Notes under the pieces: model-generated | Database searches by the model: none | What the model saw: only the letters and a program-made list of their open reading frames with translations | Told to the model about the DNA's origin: nothing | Shown here: piece after piece, positions 1 to 5,116 of the stretch | How positions within the stretch are numbered: the stretch's first letter is position 1 | Layout: the number at the start of each line of letters is the position of its first letter | Made by a program: the position numbers and the translations under genes | Assembly (NCBI GenBank): GCA_023406985.1 | Contig: JAEXTK010000259.1 | Location: 1-5,116 of the forward strand | Source: Spirochaetota bacterium | Lineage (GTDB): Bacteria; Spirochaetota; Spirochaetia; Treponematales; Breznakiellaceae | DNA: 5,116 nucleotides | Direction: 5' to 3'

Positions 1-301
1 TCCTCAGTTCGTCCTTCCAGCCGGTTCCCCTGCGGCCGTGCCGCCACCCGTGCGGCCCGTGTCCGCCGTGGCCGAAGCCGCCCTTCACGAGGATGTGCGA
101 GAGGAGCACGAGACCCCAGGCCTGCCAGTAGCCGATGCGGGGCAGGCCGAAGATCTCCGGCATGAGCCAGTTCCAGAGCAGGAGCACGATCCAGCCGAAG
201 AAGAGGGCGAGGGCGGCCATGAGGACGACGCCCCCGACGATGAAGGCGGCGATGGCGAGCGGGGGAAACTTCCGTTCCCCGTGATCGAAGAATCTATGCA
301 T
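1..301 (-). CDS. Small two-helix membrane protein with His/Gly-rich tail (3' end beyond window)
   Basis: The visible part is 100 residues, starting MHRFFDHGERKFPPLAIAAF, with no stop before the left edge. It shows a short basic N-terminus, a long hydrophobic segment at about residues 15-43, the aromatic stretch LLLWNWLMPEIFGLP (41-55), and a second hydrophobic segment at about 57-73. The tail is rich in glycine, histidine and arginine, with His at 78, 81, 84 and 88. I recall similar LLWNWLMP-type small membrane proteins of unknown function next to ECF sigma genes in other bacteria, but I could not check this. The start overlaps the sigma-factor stop by 8 bp (shared ATGCATAG), so translation is probably coupled. 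Two adjacent ATG codons are available (first bases 304 and 301); the second has the better Shine-Dalgarno spacing. The role is unknown. A membrane partner or regulator of the sigma factor is possible, but no known anti-sigma motif is visible. The His-rich tail might bind metal. Confidence 0.8.
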   Translation of the reverse strand, partial: MHRFFDHGERKFPPLAIAAFIVGGVVLMAALALFFGWIVLLLWNWLMPEIFGLPRIGYWQAWGLVLLSHILVKGGFGHGGHGPHGWRHGRRGTGWKDELR

Positions 302-824
302 CATCTTCCTCCAAGGAAAAATCCCGCAGGGATAGCCGGAGTTTCGCGAGCGCGTACCGTTTACGCGCCGCGAGCGTCTCGATCGGCGTCCCCGTCCGTT
401 CGGCTATGGAGTTGAAGGTTTCGCCGCAGAGGACCTGGGCGACGATCACCGCGCGCTGGTCGCGCGGCAGCGCGTCCACCGCGGCTGCCAGGGCCGCCAG
501 GAGTTCCGCCCGTTCGGCCTCGTCGGAAGCGGATCGCCATGCCTCGTCCACCACCGCGTCGAAGTCATCCAGGTCGGCTTCCCCGGCGGCGGCCCGGCGG
601 CGGCGCTTCCGCCACGCGTCGATGACCGCGTTCTTCGCCGAAGCCCAGAGCCACGCGGCGAAGTCCCGGACCGGTTCCAACGAATCGAAATTCGTTATGG
701 CCCGTACGACGACGTCGTGGAGGATATCTTCCGCGGCCTCGTCTCCGACGCGTCGGGACAGCCAGCCCAGGATCTTGTTCCGCTCGGCGCGGTAGGTCGC
801 TTCCAGCGCGTTGCCTCGTTCCAT
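294..824 (-). CDS. ECF-type RNA polymerase sigma-70 factor
   Basis: The 176-residue protein has the normal ECF size and two-domain layout. Sigma region 2 covers about residues 8-76: a region 2.1/2.2 segment containing AEDILHDVVVRAI, then PVRDFAAWLWASAKNAVIDA followed by the basic run WRKRRRR, typical of region 2.3/2.4 that melts and reads the -10 element. An acidic linker (about 81-105) leads to region 4 (about 108-168), with LPRDQRAV and a helix-turn-helix in TFNSIAERTGTPIETLAARK that would read the -35 element. It should direct core RNA polymerase to a specific promoter set. The ECF subgroup cannot be assigned by eye. I prefer the ATG at 824 (protein starts MERGNALEAT). An in-frame GTG at 833 would add three residues and has no ribosome binding site; a weak GGGTGA lies before the ATG. 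The gene follows the kinase by 70 bp on the same strand and overlaps the next membrane-protein gene. Confidence 0.92.
   Translation of the reverse strand: MERGNALEATYRAERNKILGWLSRRVGDEAAEDILHDVVVRAITNFDSLEPVRDFAAWLWASAKNAVIDAWRKRRRRAAAGEADLDDFDAVVDEAWRSASDEAERAELLAALAAAVDALPRDQRAVIVAQVLCGETFNSIAERTGTPIETLAARKRYALAKLRLSLRDFSLEEDDA
308..312 (-). promoter_or_regulatory. Ribosome binding site GGAGG of the small membrane protein gene
   Basis: A perfect GGAGG on the minus strand lies inside the last codons of the sigma factor. It is 6 nt from the ATG at 301 but only 3 nt from the ATG at 304, so it favours the second ATG. A strong internal site fits translation of the membrane protein in step with the sigma factor. 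Confidence 0.75.
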
Positions 825-860
825 AGCCTTCACCCAAGTAGACGCGGCGGAGCGGGAATT

Positions 861-866
861 TGTATA
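861..866 (-). promoter_or_regulatory. Possible -10 element (TATACA) before the sigma gene
   Basis: The gap between the kinase stop (895) and the sigma start holds a minus-strand TATACA, followed by an AT-rich AAATT, about 37 bp before the ATG. No convincing -35 hexamer lies 16-18 bp upstream, and no GGAAC-type ECF autoregulation motif is visible. It could give the sigma gene its own promoter in addition to read-through from the kinase gene, but this is weak. Confidence 0.25.
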
Positions 867-894
867 GCGAGACCGCGATTTTTCGCCCGCGCCC

Positions 895-2730
895 TTATTT
901 CGGGAAGACGAGGGTGAAGCGGGCGCCGGCCCCGGTCGCGGCGCCGGCCCCGGTCGCTGCGCCGGCAGCGGTCCGGGACGTCCACGTCAAGGTTCCGTCG
1001 AGCTGGCGCGAGAGGAGGAGGACGAGCGTCATTCCGAGCCCCGATCCGCTTTCCGGATCGAAGCCTTCGCCGAGGCCGACGCCGTCGTCGGCGACCGCGA
1101 AGCGGAGGTTCGCGCCTTCGGCGGCGAGGCTGACCTCTATGGACCCGCCGCGACCGCCGGGGAAGGCGTACTTGAACGCGTTCGTGACGAGCTCGTTGGC
1201 GATGAGGGCCAAGGGGATGGCGCGCTTGATGTCGATGGGGACGCTCTCCATGCGGGCGACCACCTTGATTCCGCGGCTGTCCCCGCCGAGGCTCATGCCG
1301 AGATTCTCCAGGAGCGTCCCGAGGTAGCCGTCGGCCGCGACCTCCATGGCCCCGCCCGTCTCGTACAGCATGTCGTAGAGGGTGGAGAGGGCCGCGATGC
1401 GGGATTCCAGTTTGCTCAGGACCCGCTGCAGGCCCTCGTCCTCAGTCCTGCCCGCCTCCAGGCTCACGAGGCTCGTGATGATGCCGAGGCCGTTCTTGAC
1501 GCGGTGCTGAAATTCCTTGAACAGCATTTCCAGGTCGGACGTGCGCTGGCGGACCTTGGCTTCCAGGTTCGCGCGCTCCTCGTCCAGGAGCCGCATGGCG
1601 CGTTTCCTCCGGATGCTCGACCTGACGAGCGCGACCACGAGGGCAGTCTCCAGAACGAAGAGGGCGATGACGAGCGCCAAGTAGGGGCCGTATTCCCGGA
1701 CGAAGCTCCGTTCCTCAAAGAGTATCCTGCTGCCGATCGGCAATCGGCTCTGGGCGATTTTCCAGCGGCGCAGGGCCCGCGCGTCGAAGTAGTAGCCTAT
1801 ACAGGACGAGGAGTACTCTTCCTGCGTTTCGGGGGCGCCCCGGTCGCCGTAGGCGGCGGTCCTTCCCATGAGCCATCCCAACTGGTGGGCGCTCACGAGG
1901 TATCCGCCGACGACGCCGGTGCCGAGCAAGGTGTCGAAGTGGCTGAAGACCGGTACCGGCGAGGCCTCGGCGAGCTTACGCGCCACCTCCGCGGGCGCGA
2001 GCGGCCCGCCCTCCCGATCCCGCTGGACCGGGAGATAGAGGATGGCGGCGCCCGGCTGGAGCGTCCTCGCCCGTTCGTACAATTCTTCTTCCAAGAACGA
2101 ATTCCAGAGTTCGATCTTCGTCCCCGCGGGCAGTCGGCCCTCGAGGGCCCGCAATTGAACCGCGCGGGCTTTTCCGACGGCGCTTTCGTCCATCACCGCG
2201 ACGATCCGCTCAGTCTCCGGGAGGATCTCGGTTATGGTCGCCACCGCCCGGCCCAGATCCAAGGCCGAGGAGAAACGGCGTTCCTGCGCCGTCGGGGGCG
2301 GGTGCCGATCCAGGGGAGCGTAGTGGAAGACGTACCGACGCGCGTCGGGAAAAAGGTCGGGGAGGGAAAACAGCAGCTCCGCCGCCTGTTGGCTCTCGGT
2401 CATGAGGAGGTCTATCCCGGCCGCGGCGTATTTTTCCGAAAGATAGAGCCCCCAGGCTTCCTTGCCTGCAGCGTTCCCGAGGCGGCTCGTGTCCAGCGTC
2501 TCCTCGAAGATCGTGGGCTTGTCCCTATTCGGCAGGTCGGCGACGGCGTCCCGCATGCCTTCGATCACTCCGCGTTCCCAGGGGAGGGAGTCGCCGTAGG
2601 AATAGATGATGAGGACCGCCGGAGGCCGCGCTTCCGCCGATAGGGTGCCGCCGAGGCAGCATAAAAATACCGCCGCCAGGGCCCGAAGCCTGCGGCAGGA
2701 AAATGAGCGCTCTCCTGAATCAGGCACCAT
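895..2730 (-). CDS. Membrane sensor histidine kinase: periplasmic ABC-binding-like domain plus HisKA_2/HATPase core
   Basis: The 611-residue protein starts with a signal peptide (basic RRLR at 13-16, hydrophobic core about 17-30, likely cleavage near SAEA at 31-34). Residues about 36-340 form a periplasmic sensory domain resembling ABC-type substrate-binding proteins (PBP type 1): VLIIYSYGDSLPWERG near its start and HFDTLLGTGVVGGYLVSAHQ (264-283) near its end. One transmembrane helix (about 349-371) is followed by a basic, coiled-coil linker (about 374-408). The phospho-acceptor is His409 in EFQHRVKNGLGIITSLVSLE, the HisKA_2 type of H-box. The ATPase domain has an N-box (NELVTNAFKYAF, 512-523), DDGVGLG (548-554) and GSGLGMTLV (562-570), so it looks catalytically complete. 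It should sense an external small ligand and phosphorylate a response regulator, but no regulator is encoded here, so it is an orphan in this window. The ligand cannot be predicted. A short Ala/Gly/Thr repeat is inserted near the C-terminus. No consensus ribosome binding site precedes the ATG, only a G-rich run. Confidence 0.93.
   Translation of the reverse strand: MVPDSGERSFSCRRLRALAAVFLCCLGGTLSAEARPPAVLIIYSYGDSLPWERGVIEGMRDAVADLPNRDKPTIFEETLDTSRLGNAAGKEAWGLYLSEKYAAAGIDLLMTESQQAAELLFSLPDLFPDARRYVFHYAPLDRHPPPTAQERRFSSALDLGRAVATITEILPETERIVAVMDESAVGKARAVQLRALEGRLPAGTKIELWNSFLEEELYERARTLQPGAAILYLPVQRDREGGPLAPAEVARKLAEASPVPVFSHFDTLLGTGVVGGYLVSAHQLGWLMGRTAAYGDRGAPETQEEYSSSCIGYYFDARALRRWKIAQSRLPIGSRILFEERSFVREYGPYLALVIALFVLETALVVALVRSSIRRKRAMRLLDEERANLEAKVRQRTSDLEMLFKEFQHRVKNGLGIITSLVSLEAGRTEDEGLQRVLSKLESRIAALSTLYDMLYETGGAMEVAADGYLGTLLENLGMSLGGDSRGIKVVARMESVPIDIKRAIPLALIANELVTNAFKYAFPGGRGGSIEVSLAAEGANLRFAVADDGVGLGEGFDPESGSGLGMTLVLLLSRQLDGTLTWTSRTAAGAATGAGAATGAGARFTLVFPK
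923..966 (-). repeat. 18-bp tandem repeat inside the kinase gene
   Basis: Two 18-bp units at 923-940 and 941-958 differ only at their last base, and the first 8 bases of a third copy follow at 959-966. The unit length is a multiple of three, so each copy adds the six residues AATGAG in frame (residues about 591-602) just before the final strand ARFTLVFPK of the ATPase domain. The unit is almost pure G/C and suits slippage, so copy number may vary between strains without breaking the frame. Confidence 0.85.
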
Positions 2731-2764
2731 GGCCCCGCCCCCATAATGCGAACGAATATCGAAA

Positions 2765-2792
2765 TTTATGCCGAAATCTCCGATTTGCGCAA
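2765..2792 (-). promoter_or_regulatory. Candidate promoter of the kinase gene with small symmetric elements
   Basis: On the minus strand TTGCGC (2787-2792) and CATAAA (2765-2770) are separated by 16 bp, a reasonable sigma-70-like pair. Transcription would begin near 2758 and leave a leader of roughly 28 nt. The spacer contains a perfect inverted repeat AAATC-TCC-GATTT (2774-2786). The -35 lies in the palindrome TTGCGCAA (2785-2792). CGAAAT occurs twice at a 12-bp interval (2760-2765 and 2772-2777). These could be regulator sites, but each is short. The AT-richness compared with the surroundings supports a control region. Confidence 0.4.
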
Positions 2793-2860
2793 GCTGGCCG
2801 AAACCGGCGCGGTCTTCGGGACGCTAGATGGACGGCCGCGTTCTCCGCATACTGGGCGGC

Positions 2861-2864
2861 GGAG
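2861..2864 (+). promoter_or_regulatory. Ribosome binding site GGAG fixing the first transporter start
   Basis: GGAG sits 6 nt before the ATG at 2871. The frame stays open upstream to 2703, but the upstream residues are hydrophilic, unlike a DMT N-terminus, and reach into the divergent kinase gene. This site and the hydrophobic start MKFVLLFVPI settle the choice. Confidence 0.7.
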
Positions 2865-2870
2865 CGTCGC

Positions 2871-3788
2871 ATGAAATTCGTCCTGCTCTTCGTGCCTATC
2901 CTCATGTGGAGTTACGTCGGCATCCTGGTGAAGGTGGCGGCCATCGCCTTCTCGCCCGCGCTCATCAGCTTCTTCCGGTTCTTTTTCGGGGTCGTGTTCC
3001 TGGGGCTCTATCACGCGGCGTCGCGGCGCCGGCCCCGGGTCGGGGTCGGCGACGCCGGGATTTGGGGCGCCGCGGCGGCCAAGTCGATCAATTACATCGC
3101 GGAGAACGGGGCCATCACGCGCGGGGCCTCCTGGGGCTACATCGTGGAGCAGCCGGTCCAGGCGGTGGCGCTCCTCCTCATCTCCGCGCTCTATTTCCGC
3201 GAGCGGCCGGGCATGCGGAAGCTCGCGGCGGCCTTCCTCTGCATCGTCGGCGCCCTCCTCGTCGGGGTGAAGGGGTTCTCCGCGGTCCGCGTCGGCGGCG
3301 CCATGGATTTCCTGCTCTTCGCCGTGGCTGCCTGCGGGGCGTCCGCCCACATGATGGGCCAGAAGGTCCTCATGGGCCGGATGGACTCGGGCAGCATGAA
3401 CCTGAGCGTCTTCCTGATCGCGAGCGTCTTTACCGCCTTGCCCTTGCCCTTCTCCGGCCCCGCGATCGCGGGACCCCTGGCCGTGGCCCCCGTCGCGGCC
3501 GCGGTAGCCCTGGGCTTCATCACCGGCGCGAGCTTCCTGCTCTGGGGCGTCGCCCTGTCGCGCTTCTCCTTCCTCACCACGGGCATCCTCTCCAATTCCC
3601 TGGGCCTGTTCGCCCTGCTCTGGGGCGTGCTCCTGCGGGGAGAAATGCCGGACGCGTGGTCCCTCGCGGGTACGGCCGTCTTCATCGCGGGGCTCCTCGT
3701 CATGAACCTGCCTTCGCGGACGAGCCCGTCCGGGGCGGCCGGGACCGACCGTTCGGTACGAGGCCGTCGGCGGCCACGCCGAGGATGA
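2871..3788 (+). CDS. EamA/DMT-superfamily membrane transporter (first of three)
   Basis: The 305-residue protein has the usual DMT length and about ten hydrophobic helices in two EamA repeats (about 3-135 and 143-280). Helices lie near 4-22, 28-48, 62-78, 90-107, 117-135, 143-163, 178-192, 202-222, 230-253 and 263-280. Each repeat ends with the typical charged turn followed by a hydrophobic helix: YFRERPGMRKLAAAFLCIVG in the first and LLRGEMPDAWSLAGTAVFIA in the second. DMT proteins usually export metabolites, amino acids or drugs across the inner membrane, and the substrate cannot be told from sequence. It shares the segment Y-[IL]-AENGA (residues 75-81) with the next transporter, hinting at common ancestry of these two. 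A basic tail (about 281-305, ending RGRRRPRRG) extends past the last helix and is encoded in the overlap with the convergent gene. The kinase gene diverges from it across 140 bp. No clear promoter of its own was found. Confidence 0.88.
   Translation: MKFVLLFVPILMWSYVGILVKVAAIAFSPALISFFRFFFGVVFLGLYHAASRRRPRVGVGDAGIWGAAAAKSINYIAENGAITRGASWGYIVEQPVQAVALLLISALYFRERPGMRKLAAAFLCIVGALLVGVKGFSAVRVGGAMDFLLFAVAACGASAHMMGQKVLMGRMDSGSMNLSVFLIASVFTALPLPFSGPAIAGPLAVAPVAAAVALGFITGASFLLWGVALSRFSFLTTGILSNSLGLFALLWGVLLRGEMPDAWSLAGTAVFIAGLLVMNLPSRTSPSGAAGTDRSVRGRRRPRRG
3700..3788. other. 89-bp convergent coding overlap of two transporter genes
   Basis: The plus-strand transporter stops with TGA at 3786-3788, and the minus-strand transporter stops with TGA at 3702-3700, so the last ~29 codons of each are read from the same DNA. 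In both proteins this part covers the end of the last helix and a hydrophilic tail. There is no space between the genes for a terminator. The only nearby symmetry I see (ACCG-TT-CGGT, about 3747-3756) is short and has no T-tract. Confidence 0.85.
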
Positions 3789-4632
3789 TGAGGATGCCGC
3801 CGATCGCCGCGAGGAGCGTGACCCGTTCGCCGAGGAACGCCGCGCTGAGCGCGGCGTTCACGAGCGGGACCGTGTACACGTAGGTGTTCGCGCGGACGGC
3901 CCCGAGTATCGCGATCGCCCGGTTCCAGAGCGCGTAGGCCACGGCGGAGGCGAGCGCGGACAGGAACAAGAAGGACGGTAGGACGAAGGGTTCCGCGAAG
4001 CGGGTCCAGACCGACGGCGGGACGGCCACGCGTCGCTCGGCGACCAGGAAGGGGAGGGCGCCGACCAGGCCCCAGGCGAAGGTCCGCAGCACCGCCGCGA
4101 GCGGGGGTATCCCGTCGCCGACGCCTCTCATGAGGACCGAATATACGGCGAAGGAGAGGGCCGCGCCGAAGGCCAGGAGATCCCCGAGCGGGTTCAGCCT
4201 GAGGACGCGTCCGTTGAGCACCACGAGCACGACGCCCGCTCCCGCGACGGCGAGCCCCATCCAGAAGGACCGCCGCAAGGCTTCGCCGGTCGCGGCGAGC
4301 CGGGAAGCCGCGGCCGTCAGGAGCGGGATGACCGCAACGATGAGGCCGACGTTGACCGAGTCGGTGGCGGCCAGGGCCCCGTTCTCCGCGAGATAGTACG
4401 CGGTGATGCCCGCGAGCCCCGCCCCCGCGAGGCGGAGTTCGGTCCGCAATCCGTAGAGGCGGAAGGTCCCTCGACCAGCTGGCAGCAGGATGACCGCGGC
4501 GAGCGCGAAGCGGATCGCGAGGATCTCCGTGGGCGAAAAGGAACGCAGGAGCACCTTGGTGACGACGAAGGTGCTGCCCCACACGAGTATGACGAACGAG
4601 GCCGCCGCGTGGCCTTGCCAGGTTTTTTCCAT
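3700..4632 (-). CDS. EamA/DMT-superfamily membrane transporter (second of three)
   Basis: The 310-residue protein is a canonical DMT permease with two EamA repeats (about 8-140 and 150-288). The first repeat opens with the classic WGSTFVVTKVLL (18-29) and contains YYLAENGALAATDSVNVGLI (79-98), the helix-4 region typical of EamA proteins. The second contains SALASAVAYALWNRAI (225-240) and VRANTYVYTVPLVNAALSAA (246-265), followed by the conserved LGERVTLLAAIGGILIILGV (267-286). About ten inner-membrane helices are expected. Export of a small metabolite or amino acid is likely from family knowledge, but the substrate is unknown. The start at 4632 is supported by GGAGG at 6 nt and by the family N-terminus; the frame is open further upstream but hydrophilic there. 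The last ~20 residues (LVPNGRSRPP onward) form a polar tail lying wholly in the overlap with the convergent transporter. The third transporter diverges from it across 85 bp. Confidence 0.92.
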   Translation of the reverse strand: MEKTWQGHAAASFVILVWGSTFVVTKVLLRSFSPTEILAIRFALAAVILLPAGRGTFRLYGLRTELRLAGAGLAGITAYYLAENGALAATDSVNVGLIVAVIPLLTAAASRLAATGEALRRSFWMGLAVAGAGVVLVVLNGRVLRLNPLGDLLAFGAALSFAVYSVLMRGVGDGIPPLAAVLRTFAWGLVGALPFLVAERRVAVPPSVWTRFAEPFVLPSFLFLSALASAVAYALWNRAIAILGAVRANTYVYTVPLVNAALSAAFLGERVTLLAAIGGILIILGVAADGLVPNGRSRPPRTGSSAKAGS

Positions 4633-4638
4633 TCCGAG

Positions 4639-4643
4639 CCTCC
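4639..4643 (-). promoter_or_regulatory. Ribosome binding site GGAGG of the second transporter
   Basis: A perfect GGAGG on the minus strand is 6 nt from the ATG at 4632. It selects this start over in-frame ATGs further upstream (for example at 4719 and 4794), which would reach into the divergent third transporter gene. Confidence 0.8.
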
Positions 4644-4677
4644 GGCGGCCATTCTCTCGGAAGAAACGGGGCAGGTC

Positions 4678-4709
4678 TTGTACGAAATAGTCAGGCTCTA
4701 TGGTATATT
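4678..4709 (+). promoter_or_regulatory. Promoter of the third transporter with extended -10, predicting a leaderless mRNA
   Basis: The extended -10 TGG-TATATT ends at 4709, with hexamer 4704-4709. A TTGTAC at 4678-4683 could serve as -35, but the 20-bp spacer is long, so the TGn extension may compensate. Transcription would begin about 7 bp downstream, near 4716, essentially at the ATG (4718). The bases between (CGCGCCCC) contain no Shine-Dalgarno sequence. Confidence 0.5.
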
Positions 4710-4717
4710 CGCGCCCC

Positions 4718-5116
4718 ATGAAGACTAACGTGCCCGCGCTGCTCGCGGGCTTGACCGCGGCCGCCATCTGGGGCGGCATGTACGCCGTGAGCAAGGTCGT
4801 GCTCCAGGTGATCCCCCCCTTCGCCCTGCTCAGCCTGCGGCTGATCCTCGGCTTCCTCTCGCTCGCCGCCGTAGCCGCCCTCAGGCGGCCCCCTTCAGGA
4901 ACGGGAAGGCGGGGCCTCCGCCTGGGCGGCCGGAACCTGGCCGCCGCCTTATCCGTGGGCTTCGTCGGCTACGGCATCTCCCTGGGCTTCCAGTTCGTCG
5001 GGACCAAGCTTTCCACCGCTTCGGTCGCCTCCCTCGTGACTTCGGCGACGCCGGCCCTGGTTCTCCCCTTCGCGGCGGTCCTGCTCGGGGAAAAGGTCAC
5101 GGCGCGGCGCCTCGCC
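4718..5116 (+). CDS. EamA/DMT-superfamily membrane transporter (third of three, 3' part beyond window)
   Basis: The first 133 codons are visible and open to the right edge, starting MKTNVPALLAGLTAAAIWGG. This is the first EamA repeat: helix 1 (about 6-24) carries the family AAIWGGMYAVSKVVL pattern, helix 2 is at 34-56, a basic loop (56-72) follows, then helices 3 and 4 at about 73-92 and 100-122. The helix-4 region, FQFVGTKLSTASVASLVTSA (91-110), and the terminal LLGEKVTARRLA (122-133) match the family's usual [LF]-GE-[RK] turn before helix 5. A second repeat of about 150 residues should lie outside the window. The ATG at 4718 is preferred because the next in-frame ATG (4778) would cut helix 1 in half, although no ribosome binding site precedes 4718. 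It differs clearly from its two neighbours (it lacks the AENGA segment), so it is not a recent copy. The substrate is unknown. Confidence 0.88.
   Translation, partial: MKTNVPALLAGLTAAAIWGGMYAVSKVVLQVIPPFALLSLRLILGFLSLAAVAALRRPPSGTGRRGLRLGGRNLAAALSVGFVGYGISLGFQFVGTKLSTASVASLVTSATPALVLPFAAVLLGEKVTARRLA

Noticed and set aside
1504..2643. A 379-codon open frame on the plus strand opposite the kinase gene
   Set aside because: Its translation is low in complexity and rich in Arg, Gly and Pro, without any recognisable domain. The minus frame encodes a complete kinase with all motifs. Long antisense frames are expected in GC-rich DNA.
2640..2730. Lipoprotein signal (lipobox) in the kinase leader, suggested by the two cysteines in FLCCLGG
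   Set aside because: The residues before the cysteines (AVFL) do not fit an L-[AS]-[GA]-C lipobox, and an ordinary cleavage region SAEA follows. A kinase with a later transmembrane anchor does not need lipidation.
2703..2870. N-terminal extension of the first transporter to an ATG at 2703
   Set aside because: It would overlap the kinase start and add 56 polar residues not seen in DMT proteins. GGAG 6 nt before the ATG at 2871 gives a better start.
3735..3785. Intrinsic terminator for the convergent transporters
   Set aside because: Only short GC stems such as ACCG-TT-CGGT occur, with no T-tract on either strand, and the region is coding on both strands.
3191..4582. A 463-codon minus-strand frame running across both the first and second transporter genes
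   Set aside because: It is Arg/Gly/Pro-rich without hydrophobic helices or motifs and spans two genes with clear EamA homology in other frames, so it is a shadow frame.
4633..4794. N-terminal extension of the second transporter to ATGs at 4719 or 4794
   Set aside because: The added residues are polar, reach into the divergent transporter and lack a good ribosome binding site, while the ATG at 4632 has a perfect GGAGG and the normal family N-terminus.
1..5116. CRISPR array, insertion sequence, phage or defence genes
   Set aside because: No regularly spaced repeats, transposase or integrase motifs, terminal inverted repeats, nuclease or toxin-like genes were seen. The only tandem repeat is the short in-frame one in the kinase gene.

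Overview
This is a GC-rich window, as judged by eye, from a bacterium with an outer-membrane or periplasm-type lifestyle: it encodes a secreted, membrane-anchored sensor kinase. Coding strands prefer G or C in the third codon position, and that creates long spurious open frames on the opposite strands. Nothing here fixes the taxon. The kinase architecture (periplasmic ABC-type binding domain plus a HisKA_2 kinase core) fits spirochaetes or deltaproteobacteria-like lineages, but that is only a weak hint.

Left block (1-2730, all on the minus strand): transcription would run from a 611-residue sensor histidine kinase, across a 70-bp gap, to an ECF-type sigma-70 factor. The sigma gene overlaps by 8 bp a small two-helix membrane protein with a His/Gly-rich tail, which runs off the left edge. 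The layout suggests a signalling and transcription unit (kinase, sigma factor, small membrane protein). Only the sigma/membrane-protein coupling is strongly supported by sequence.

Right block (2871-5116): three separate EamA/DMT-superfamily transporter genes lie side by side in alternating orientation (+, -, +). The first two converge and overlap by 89 bp within their C-terminal tails. The second and third diverge from an 85-bp intergenic region. The third gene is cut by the right edge and has no Shine-Dalgarno sequence; a good extended -10 element sits 8 bp before its ATG, so its mRNA is probably leaderless or nearly so. The 140-bp region between the kinase and the first transporter (2731-2870) is the AT-richest stretch in the window. 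It carries a candidate kinase promoter and small symmetric elements.

There are no RNA genes, insertion sequences, CRISPR arrays, phage genes or convincing intrinsic terminators. I see no clearly new biological system. The points most worth checking are the kinase-sigma-membrane protein unit, the convergent coding overlap, the leaderless start and a small in-frame tandem repeat inside the kinase ATPase domain.
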